Assembly: GCA_017467865.1 (NCBI GenBank) | Contig: JAFUKG010000032.1 | Span: 181,681 to 245,680, forward strand | Direction of reading: 5' to 3' | DNA length: 64,000 nucleotides | Source of the DNA: Clostridia bacterium | GTDB taxonomy: Bacteria; Bacillota; Clostridia; Oscillospirales; SIG627 | Shown here: one piece after another, positions 32,481 through 39,822 of the stretch | How the letters are laid out: each line of letters opens with the position of its first letter | How positions within the stretch are numbered: position 1 is the stretch's first letter | Position numbers and translations under genes: made by a program | The notes under the pieces: model-generated | Seen by the model: only the letters and a program-made list of their open reading frames with translations | Told to the model about the DNA's origin: nothing | Databases searched by the model: none

Positions 32481-33857
32481 ATGAAACAAATCAGAATTTC
32501 AGACGTTACTCTTAAGAAGCTGGCGGAGGAAAAGCTTTTATTCCGCGATAAAACCGCTATTTCAATTTGCGCTTCCTCTCTTGGAGCAGATACGGTTGAG
32601 CTTGCGCCCGTCAAAAGCATCCGCGAGGACACTATAATCTATAAAACAATCTGCCAGAACGTGAAGGACTCAGCGGTTGCAATTCCCGTAGGATTTACTG
32701 CCGATGACGTTAAGAACGCCTTTGAATGCATCAAGGAGGCGAAAAGCCCCCGTCTGCAGATTGAGCTTCCCGTTTCCACCGTTCAGATGGAATATATCTA
32801 TCATCTTAAGGCGGAAAAAATGCTCTCGAAAATCAGCGAGCTTGTAAAGGAAGCGAAAAATTACACTAACGACGTTGAGTTTGTTGCCCTTGACGCTACA
32901 AGAGCTGACGAAAAATTCCTTATTGACGCCATAAAGGAAGCTGAGGCTCAGGGAGCAACAAGCGTTACTATTTCCGATGATGCAGGTATCGCTCTCCCCG
33001 AAGAAATTGAAGCTCTCGTCAAGAAAATCAAGGCTGAAAGCGCAATTCACCTCAACGTTCAGCCCTCTGATAAGATAAGCATGGCTGTATCCGTTGCACT
33101 CTCGGCAGTGAGAGCAGGAGCCGACGGTATCAAGTGTGCTATGGCAGGCAAGGACGCTCTTCTTATGGGCAAGATTTCCGACGCCATTTCTACAAGAGGT
33201 GAGACAATCGGGGCTGAAACCAAGCTTCAGAACACCAAAATTCACGCAAACGTTGACGAAATGCTTTCTTCATTAAATCACGCAACCTACGAGGAAGCCG
33301 TTGTCAGCGACAAGAAGAAGATACTTCTCGACAAGGACACAACGCTGACAGAGGTTTCCAAGGCGGCAATGCTCCTTGGCTACGACCTTTCCGACGAGGA
33401 TGCGGGAAAGGTACACCGCGGACTTATGCAGGTTTGCGAAAAGAAGGACAGCATCGGCTCGAAGGAGCTTGAGGCACTTATTGCAAGCTTTGCTATGCAG
33501 GCGCCCTCAACATATCACCTTGAAAGCTACACCACAAGCTCTTCCAATATAACGGGCTCTATGTCTCAGGTAACTCTCACCTCAGGGGATGAGACCTTAC
33601 TTGGCGTGAGCACGGGTGACGGTCCCATCGACTCGGCTTTCCGCGCTATTGAGCAGTGTATCGGATACCACTACGAGCTTGACGATTTTCAGGTGCAGGC
33701 AGTAACCGAGGGAAAAGAAGCCCTTGGCTCGGCAATTGTCAGACTTCGCAATAAGGGTAAGCTTTATTCGGGCAACGGTATTTCCACAGACATTGTTGCC
33801 GCAAGCATCAGAGCGTATATCAACGCTTTGAACAAGATAGTATACGAGGGGGAATAA
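32481..33857 (+). CDS. LeuA-like (2-isopropylmalate synthase family) protein with altered metal-site motifs
   Basis: 458 residues: a TIM barrel (1-270), a linker, and a C-terminal LeuA allosteric domain (about 350-458: DFQVQAVTEGKEALGSAIVRLRNKGKLYSGNGISTDIVAASIRAYINALNKI in pieces), which binds leucine in LeuA. The catalytic motifs are changed: DTTLRDGEQ at strand 1 reads DVTLKKLAEE (residues 8-17), losing the Arg-Asp pair, and the metal-binding HxH of strand 7 reads H190-L-N192. So ordinary LeuA chemistry is doubtful. It could be a Leu-sensing partner or a new enzyme. Under a Leu T-box, 1 bp before the ligase fusion gene. Confidence 0.85.
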   Translation: MKQIRISDVTLKKLAEEKLLFRDKTAISICASSLGADTVELAPVKSIREDTIIYKTICQNVKDSAVAIPVGFTADDVKNAFECIKEAKSPRLQIELPVSTVQMEYIYHLKAEKMLSKISELVKEAKNYTNDVEFVALDATRADEKFLIDAIKEAEAQGATSVTISDDAGIALPEEIEALVKKIKAESAIHLNVQPSDKISMAVSVALSAVRAGADGIKCAMAGKDALLMGKISDAISTRGETIGAETKLQNTKIHANVDEMLSSLNHATYEEAVVSDKKKILLDKDTTLTEVSKAAMLLGYDLSDEDAGKVHRGLMQVCEKKDSIGSKELEALIASFAMQAPSTYHLESYTTSSSNITGSMSQVTLTSGDETLLGVSTGDGPIDSAFRAIEQCIGYHYELDDFQVQAVTEGKEALGSAIVRLRNKGKLYSGNGISTDIVAASIRAYINALNKIVYEGE

Positions 33858-33858
33858 T

Positions 33859-36315
33859 ATGAAGCTTGTATTTTCAAGTGAAAACGTAGGCAGAAGCACC
33901 TTTCTCGACCTGTGCCGCTATGCGCACGACTACGGGTACAAGGGCTTTGAAATATATGATGCTATAAGCGAAAGAAAGCATCACTATGACAGTATTCTCA
34001 GAAGCGGATACTCAGCAGATGCCAAGAGAAAGCTTTTGAACCGCGGACTTTCGGTTTCTGCTCTCACTCTTCCTCTTCCTCTCAATGACGACGAGATAAC
34101 CTCTGAGCTTGTTATGAAGTACGTTACTATGGCAAACAGCGCAGGCATTGAAAACGTCATTGTAAGAATAGACGAAAAGATGTCGGATTACGAGATATCA
34201 AAAAAACTCTCACACGCTATAAAAGAGGCTGAAAAGGATAACGTACAAATTCTCTTCGAGACCTCGGGTTATCTTGCACACACCGAAAACGTAATAGAGA
34301 TAATAAACTATCTTTCCTCTACGGTGGCAGGTGCGGCTTGGAACGTAAGGGAGACCTATTTCAAAGCGGGAGAAAGTGCCGAAACCACAATAAAGAGCCT
34401 TGGTGCATACATAAGATATGCAAAAATAGGTGACATGAAGGATGGCAAGACCGTTCTTATCGGGGAGGGTGAGCTTCCCGTCGAGAGCTTTATAAACGCT
34501 CTTTCCTCTCTTAACTTTGACGGCTACGTTTCTGCTCTTTGGAATGAAGAGATAAACGATGCCGACATTGTACTCACCCACTTCGAGAGCTTTATGAGCA
34601 GGATAGAAACCAAAAAGGCAAAGCCCGTAAAGGTACACTACAACAGGTCAAAGACGGGCACCTTCCCTTGGCAGAAATACGAAATCGTGGATGCCACCTT
34701 CTCTGACGTTCTTGACACAATGGTAAAGAACTACCCCGACCAATACGCTTTTAAATACACTACTCTCGACTATACCAGAACCTACACCGAATTCCGCCGT
34801 GACGTTGACGACTGCGCCGCCGCTCTCATTTCCCTTGGCGTTAAGGCAGGCGACCACGTTGCAGTTTGGGCTACAAACGTTCCTGCTTGGTATATAACCT
34901 TCTGGGCTACCACTAAAATCGGTGCAGTACTTGTAACGGTAAACACCGCTTACAAAATTCACGAAATAGAATACCTTTTGAAGCAATCCGACACTCATAC
35001 TCTCGTTATGATTGAGGACTGTAAGGACATTAACTACAAGGAGATTATAGAGGAGCTTTGCCCCGAGCTTGAAGGTCTTGAGCCCGGTCAGCCCATTTAC
35101 TCCAAGAGCCTTCCCTTCCTTCGCAACGTTGTAACCGTAGGATTTTCAATGAAGGGATGTCTTACCTGGGATGAAATGATGAGACGAAGCGAGCTCGTAC
35201 CCCGTGAAGAGGTTCGCCGCCGTGCTTCTCTTGTAAAGCCCGACGACGTATGTAATATGCAGTACACTTCGGGTACAACAGGCTTCCCCAAGGGCGTTAT
35301 GCTCACTCACCGCAATATTGTAAACAACGGTAAGACCATCGGTGACAGAATGGACCTTTCCACTGCTGACCGTATGATGATACAGGTTCCCATGTTCCAT
35401 TGCTTCGGCATGGTGCTTTCCATGACCTCCATGATGACTCACGGCGGAACACTCTGCCCCATGCCCTACTTCTCCCCCAAGTCATCTCTTGCTTGTATCA
35501 ACGATGAGCACATCACCTGCTTCAACGGCGTTCCCACCATGTTTATAGCACTCTTCAATCACGCCGACTTTGCAAAAACCGACTTCTCTTATATGAGAAC
35601 AGGTATCATGGCAGGTGCTAACTGTCCCGCCGACCTTATGCGCCGTGCGGCAGACGAAATGAATATGCGTGAGATTATCTCGGTTTACGGACAGACCGAG
35701 GCTTCCCCGGGCTGTACAATGGGTGAAGTAAACGAAGATATCGACCACAGAGTTGAAACTGTCGGAAGTGCATTCCCCGGCGTTGAGTGTAAAATCATCG
35801 ACCCCGAAACGGGAGCGGAGCTCCCCGACGGAGAATCGGGTGAGTTCGTGGCACGCGGCTTCAACATTATGAAGGGCTATTATAAAATGCCCGAGGCAAC
35901 TGCACAGACAATAGATGCTGACGGCTGGCTTCACTCGGGAGATATCTGCTGCCGTACACCCGACGGATACTACAAGGTAACGGGCAGACTTAAGGATATG
36001 ATTATCCGTGGCGGTGAAAACCTATATCCCCGTGAAATTGAGGAATTTTACCTCACCAACTCCAAGGTTCGTGACGTTCAGGTAGTAGGTGTTCCCGACG
36101 AGCGTTACGGCGAGGAATGCTGTGCATGGGTAATTCTCCACAAGGGAGAAACCGCCGACGAAAACGAAATGAAGGAATATGGCAACGCATCCATCGCAAG
36201 GCACAAGGTGCCCCGCTACTTCCTTTTCGTTGAGGAATTCCCAATGAATGCCGCGGGTAAAATCCTCAAATACAAAATGAGAGAAGAGTCGGTTGAAATA
36301 CTTGGACTTAAATAA
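33859..36315 (+). CDS. TIM-barrel (isomerase-like) - acyl-CoA ligase fusion
   Basis: 818 residues. Residues 1-255 resemble the sugar-phosphate isomerase/epimerase TIM barrel (LDLCRYAHDYGYKGFEIYD, IENVIVRID, ILFETSGY, AAWNVRETYFKAGE, ARY-type AKIGDMKDGKTVLIGEGE), but the HxHxKD metal motif is not clear. Residues 265-818 form an AMP-dependent ligase with TSGTTGFPKG (about 469), VYGQTEAS (611), LHSGDICCRTPDGYYKVTGR, IIRGGENLYPREIE, and the C-terminal Lys in AAGKILKYK. The ligase is like long-chain/fatty acyl-CoA synthetases. Downstream of the Leu T-box, isovalerate is a plausible substrate. The fusion is unusual. Coupled to the LeuA-like gene (1-bp gap). Confidence 0.88.
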   Translation: MKLVFSSENVGRSTFLDLCRYAHDYGYKGFEIYDAISERKHHYDSILRSGYSADAKRKLLNRGLSVSALTLPLPLNDDEITSELVMKYVTMANSAGIENVIVRIDEKMSDYEISKKLSHAIKEAEKDNVQILFETSGYLAHTENVIEIINYLSSTVAGAAWNVRETYFKAGESAETTIKSLGAYIRYAKIGDMKDGKTVLIGEGELPVESFINALSSLNFDGYVSALWNEEINDADIVLTHFESFMSRIETKKAKPVKVHYNRSKTGTFPWQKYEIVDATFSDVLDTMVKNYPDQYAFKYTTLDYTRTYTEFRRDVDDCAAALISLGVKAGDHVAVWATNVPAWYITFWATTKIGAVLVTVNTAYKIHEIEYLLKQSDTHTLVMIEDCKDINYKEIIEELCPELEGLEPGQPIYSKSLPFLRNVVTVGFSMKGCLTWDEMMRRSELVPREEVRRRASLVKPDDVCNMQYTSGTTGFPKGVMLTHRNIVNNGKTIGDRMDLSTADRMMIQVPMFHCFGMVLSMTSMMTHGGTLCPMPYFSPKSSLACINDEHITCFNGVPTMFIALFNHADFAKTDFSYMRTGIMAGANCPADLMRRAADEMNMREIISVYGQTEASPGCTMGEVNEDIDHRVETVGSAFPGVECKIIDPETGAELPDGESGEFVARGFNIMKGYYKMPEATAQTIDADGWLHSGDICCRTPDGYYKVTGRLKDMIIRGGENLYPREIEEFYLTNSKVRDVQVVGVPDERYGEECCAWVILHKGETADENEMKEYGNASIARHKVPRYFLFVEEFPMNAAGKILKYKMREESVEILGLK

Positions 36316-36470
36316 ACTATAATTATTTCAGAAGAAATAATTATATCAAAACATTCGGCGAAGCTGAATTCATAACTCTAAACTCTAAACTTAACAATTC
36401 TTCTGAAATAAGTTATGAGTTTAGATTGCCTTGTGGCAAGTTATGATTGGCTTCGCCAAGTTTATAACAG
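36316..36470. repeat. Intergenic hairpin array with GTTATGA linkers (copy 2)
   Basis: Left part: AATTATTTC-agaa-GAAATAATT, then TTCATAACTCTAAACTCTAAACTT linkers; right part: inverted linkers AAGTTATGAGTTTAGA and AGTTATGA with hairpins TTGCC-ttgt-GGCAA and TTGGC-ttc-GCCAA. Same linker vocabulary as 29325-29470, with orientations in opposite order. Confidence 0.7.
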
Positions 36471-36489
36471 ATTTCTGCAGTTTTGGCAA

Positions 36490-36520
36490 AAGAAAAGACC
36501 GCTTCAAAGCGGTCTTTCTT
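36490..36520 (-). terminator. Terminator of the yunB/CapA-like operon
   Basis: AAAGACCGCTT / AAGCGGTCTTT stem; on the minus strand the T-rich tail TTTTCTTTT follows. Just after the CapA-like stop codon. Confidence 0.85.
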
Positions 36521-36521
36521 G

Positions 36522-38111
36522 TTATTTCTCTATTCTTATGTAGTTAAAATCTGTTATGGCGTTTGAGAAGTATCTTGACTGATATACAAGGTTTTCGATA
36601 ATCTCGTCTGCCGTTTCGTCAAAGACGGGGGTAGGCAGATAAAGGTTATCCTCAGAGGTATTGACAATGGGGATGATGCGGTAGGAATGAGACTTAACCG
36701 AGCTTCCGTCTTTAACGAAGGTCTGACGGAAGATGAAGGAATAATTCGTGTTCTTCTGCTCCGCGTCAAGAGCTCCGCTATAAGTCAAATCACCCGTTTC
36801 ATAAACGATAAACTTGTTGTTATAGGACTCAATTCCCTGAGCCACTCTTGAGCCGTATCCAACTACAAGGTCGGCGCCGCTGACACCGTTGCCGATAGCG
36901 GCACGTGCGATTTCTTTATTGTAAGCGTCGAAGTGGGGCTCGTATACGCTGACTGCAGTTCCAAGGTAATCTGATGAAAGAGAGTCTGCCTTTCTCTGTC
37001 TTGTGTTCCAATGGAGAAGAACTATAACAAGGTCGGCACCGTTTGTACGCTCTGCTTCTACGGCGTTCTTTATAACCTCTTTGTTTCTCTCCTTCTGCTC
37101 GTCGGTAACGGGAGTATCGGTCAGATCAAAGGTGATATACACAACCTTTCCGAAGTCGGAGTTTACAGTCTGTGAGCCCTCCTGCACAGAGTAGGAAATT
37201 CCGTTCTCACGCAGTGCCTTGACGGTTTCGTCAAAGCCCGCTTCACCGTAATCCATAATTGACGATGAAGCAAGGCTTACTGCGTCGATACCGAGAAGTC
37301 TCTTGGCATAATCGGGAGAGCCCTTGGAGGGGTTGAAGGATTCGGAGTCGGTTGCGGTGGTGAGAGGCGCTTCAAGGCTTGAAAGGGTCAGGTCATCCCT
37401 CAACGTAATAGCAGAAATCTTATAGAAGGGGTAGAGATACTTATGCCCGCTCAGTTGGTCGGAAAACTTAAGTCCTGCGGTAGTACCAAGCCGGTCTCCC
37501 ATAAGAGCACCGCCTGTAACTGTTACGGTAAAGGTGTCGGCATCGGTTGAAAGACTATCCTCATAAATTGACAATAATGCGAGAGTCAAAGCTCCGTTTG
37601 CATCGGTGTCTATTTCGGGATAGAAGCTCGCGTGCTCTTCGGTGAGGGCGTTTTTCTTATTGTCCAGCTCAACAAGAGCTGTGCTGACACGCTGAGAGAA
37701 GTCCTTGTCGTTTACAAAGCCCTCTTTAGCAGTCTTTAACGCAGAAGAAAGAGAGGCAAGGTATTCGCTTCCCTTTTCGTCTCCTACCTTATCCGAAGCG
37801 AGATAAGAGGAAATGCTGTCAAGGTTTTCTACTATATAAGAAAGCTCTTCTTTATACTCCTTCTTTTCGCCGTAGGCAAGGTCGCTTATAAAGGCTTCGG
37901 TCTTATCTGCAAAAGAGGATATGGCATTGTTTGTCAGAGCTACAAGTCCGTTCTTATCCTTATTTGATTCATCAGAGTCGGGGTTCTTACCCTTGTCCGC
38001 GCTTATTACAGGCGGGTCTTTCTCCTCGGAATTTATAAGCTTAACTGTCATGAGCATTGAAACACCCAACGCTACAACACAAAGGCAAAGACAAATAATT
38101 CTGCTTTTCAT
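36522..38111 (-). CDS. CapA-like (PGA_cap) membrane-anchored protein with lost metal-site histidines
   Basis: 529 residues. An N-terminal signal anchor (LCLCVVALGVSMLM) leads a low-complexity charged linker, a helical region (60-190) and a C-terminal CapA fold (about 195-490). The fold is recognisable by TVTGGALMGDRL, LSSLEAPLT, DYGEAGFDETVKALRENGI, VIVLLHWNTR, GADLVVGYGSRVAQGIE and YETGDLTYSG. CapA family proteins usually have NNH..DYG and SHPHVxQ with metal-binding His; here they read SSSIMDYG and GYGSRVAQ, so phosphoesterase/ligase activity is doubtful. CapA acts in poly-gamma-glutamate capsules. It follows yunB by 74 bp on the same strand. Confidence 0.82.
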   Translation of the reverse strand: MKSRIICLCLCVVALGVSMLMTVKLINSEEKDPPVISADKGKNPDSDESNKDKNGLVALTNNAISSFADKTEAFISDLAYGEKKEYKEELSYIVENLDSISSYLASDKVGDEKGSEYLASLSSALKTAKEGFVNDKDFSQRVSTALVELDNKKNALTEEHASFYPEIDTDANGALTLALLSIYEDSLSTDADTFTVTVTGGALMGDRLGTTAGLKFSDQLSGHKYLYPFYKISAITLRDDLTLSSLEAPLTTATDSESFNPSKGSPDYAKRLLGIDAVSLASSSIMDYGEAGFDETVKALRENGISYSVQEGSQTVNSDFGKVVYITFDLTDTPVTDEQKERNKEVIKNAVEAERTNGADLVIVLLHWNTRQRKADSLSSDYLGTAVSVYEPHFDAYNKEIARAAIGNGVSGADLVVGYGSRVAQGIESYNNKFIVYETGDLTYSGALDAEQKNTNYSFIFRQTFVKDGSSVKSHSYRIIPIVNTSEDNLYLPTPVFDETADEIIENLVYQSRYFSNAITDFNYIRIEK

Positions 38112-38185
38112 TTTTATATCCTCTCATTTTTACTTTAATATAATAATAACATACTTTTATATTTTTGAAAAGGCTTTTTTGAAAT

Positions 38186-38848
38186 TTACTCTGCTTTGAA
38201 GTCAACAATATCTCCAATAAGCTCATCGCTCGCCTTATTTATAGCGGTATATCCGTCTGGCACCTTGCCCACAATAACTGTATCCGCAACTACTATACTG
38301 TCCTCTGTTTCAACGCTGTAAATTCCTGTGAGTACGGCTATTTGCATTATGATTTTTACCTTAATATTCAAGGTGTGTCGGGTCTGGTTAATTCCGCATT
38401 GAGTAAAGGTGCTCTCAAGAGTGCTTTCGGCAAAGCTCACCTCAATAATCCGAGCCTTGATACGAGGACCTCTTCCCGTAAAAAAGAGTGTTCCCGTAAG
38501 GTTGCCCAAGGGAATGGAAATATCTCTTGCGCCTTCCTCTGAAAGCCTTTCAAGAATTTCAGAGGAAACCTCGCTTTTAAAGACGTTGACGTTTTCCACC
38601 CTTGTGGAAATACTTGTGACGTTCTTATCTTCATCCGTCTCAACGGCAACAAGGTCACTATACCTGATGCCCCTTTTTTCTATAACCTCTTCAACCGAGC
38701 GTGACAAAACATCAAGGGCCATATTCCTTGCACGGCTTTCGGCAAAAGCGGTGGCAAGGGGGCGGAGTCTTGAAACGCTCCAAAAGAACAAAAGAAGAAG
38801 TAAAATCAAGGTTATAAGAAAAATTATGACCTTTTTCACATTTTTCAC
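38186..38848 (-). CDS. yunB: Sporulation protein YunB
   Basis: 220 residues with one N-terminal membrane segment (VIIFLITLILLLLLFFWSV) and an extracytoplasmic domain. The family's diagnostic segments are present: SEEGARDISIPLGNLTGTLFFTGRGPRI, CGINQTRHTLNIKVKIIMQI, and TVIVGKVPDGYTAI. YunB is a sporulation protein of Bacillus and Clostridia controlled by SigE, needed for efficient spore formation, with unknown biochemical role. Its presence indicates that this organism can sporulate. Confidence 0.93.
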   Translation of the reverse strand: MKNVKKVIIFLITLILLLLLFFWSVSRLRPLATAFAESRARNMALDVLSRSVEEVIEKRGIRYSDLVAVETDEDKNVTSISTRVENVNVFKSEVSSEILERLSEEGARDISIPLGNLTGTLFFTGRGPRIKARIIEVSFAESTLESTFTQCGINQTRHTLNIKVKIIMQIAVLTGIYSVETEDSIVVADTVIVGKVPDGYTAINKASDELIGDIVDFKAE

Positions 38849-38942
38849 CTCATTTTAAGTCTATTCGGTCTTTTGTGAATGGGTGAAAGTGTGAAATATC
38901 AGTTTTTTCCTTTTATTATCGGTTTTTAAAATAATCTAATCA

Positions 38943-39689
38943 TTAATCGCTTTCTTTTTCAAAAAGCTCTGCCATTCCTCTTTTATGGGCGGAACGTGCA
39001 TGGTAGCGCTCTATTATTTCGCGTGAGGCAGGTGCAACCTCTTCTCCTCTGATATAGCTTTCCACCTCGGCGTAGGTTACTCCCATTTCCTTTTCGTCTG
39101 TCTGCCCCTCGAAAAGTCCTGCCGAGGGCGCCTTATTTATAATACTTTCGGGGCATCCAAGATACCTTAAAAAGTCGTAAACCTCACTGACGTAAAGGTC
39201 GGCAATAGGGTTAAAGTCAAAGGCTCCGTCTCCCCATTTGGTAAAATATCCCATAAATCGCTCGCATCTGTTTCCCGTTCCTGCAATGAGAAGGCTTTCA
39301 GCAGCCCCAACGGTATAAAGAGTTGTCATACGAAGTCGAGGGGCGATATTGTTAATGGCAACCGAGTTAAGTGTTGAAGCTTCACTTACTCTGCCCACTA
39401 TCTCTTTCTTGGCATCTGTTAAGTCGATGACCCTCTTTTCGATGCCGAATTTCTCGGCAAGGGCATCGGCATCGTCCTTATCGGTGGTAAAGTTAATTTT
39501 GGACTCGCAAGGGAGTATAAGCCCAAGCACACGATAGTCTTTGGGGAGAGCGTGTCTTGCAAGTATTCCCACAAGGGCGCTGTCCTTTCCTCCGCTGTTG
39601 CCGAATACCACCCCTTTTGCGTGGGCGTTTTCAACAAGTCTTCTTATATATTCACATCTTTTTTCAAGTTCAATTTTCCAATTACGCAT
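38943..39689 (-). CDS. nadE: NH3-dependent NAD+ synthetase
   Basis: 248 residues, ammonia-dependent short form without a glutaminase domain. It makes NAD+ from nicotinate adenine dinucleotide. Present are the PP-loop GNSGGKDSALVG (about 30), LCTxNRxE-like motifs as AGTGNRCERFMGYFTKWGDGAFDFNPIADLYVSEVY (in pieces), and APSAGLFEGQTDEKEMG near the end. It has its own promoter and ends before the yunB start. Gly/Lys in GGKDS mark the NadE subgroup. Confidence 0.94.
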   Translation of the reverse strand: MRNWKIELEKRCEYIRRLVENAHAKGVVFGNSGGKDSALVGILARHALPKDYRVLGLILPCESKINFTTDKDDADALAEKFGIEKRVIDLTDAKKEIVGRVSEASTLNSVAINNIAPRLRMTTLYTVGAAESLLIAGTGNRCERFMGYFTKWGDGAFDFNPIADLYVSEVYDFLRYLGCPESIINKAPSAGLFEGQTDEKEMGVTYAEVESYIRGEEVAPASREIIERYHARSAHKRGMAELFEKESD

Positions 39690-39721
39690 ATATTTTACTC
39701 CGTTAAATTTTTCTATTAGAA

Positions 39722-39750
39722 ATTATACAACATAGTATATTTATTTGCAA
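39722..39750 (-). promoter_or_regulatory. Promoter of nadE
   Basis: Minus strand TTGCAA, 17-bp spacer, TATAAT. Confidence 0.7.
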
Positions 39751-39760
39751 TAATTTTTTG

Positions 39761-39789
39761 TAGACATTTCGATAGGTTTATGGTACAAT
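39761..39789 (+). promoter_or_regulatory. Promoter of the zinc-ribbon/SBP gene
   Basis: TAGACA, 17-bp spacer, TACAAT; ATG 34 bp downstream behind ACGGAGG. Confidence 0.65.
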
Positions 39790-39822
39790 GATTTCAGAAA
39801 ATAATTTTACGGAGGTATAGTT

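Noticed and set aside
19673-36315. The ligase/Vor/IlvE set as a catabolic (fermentation) pathway
   Set aside because: T-boxes switch on when amino acids are scarce, which argues for synthesis. The reversible enzymes would allow both, so this is held as the weaker alternative, not excluded.
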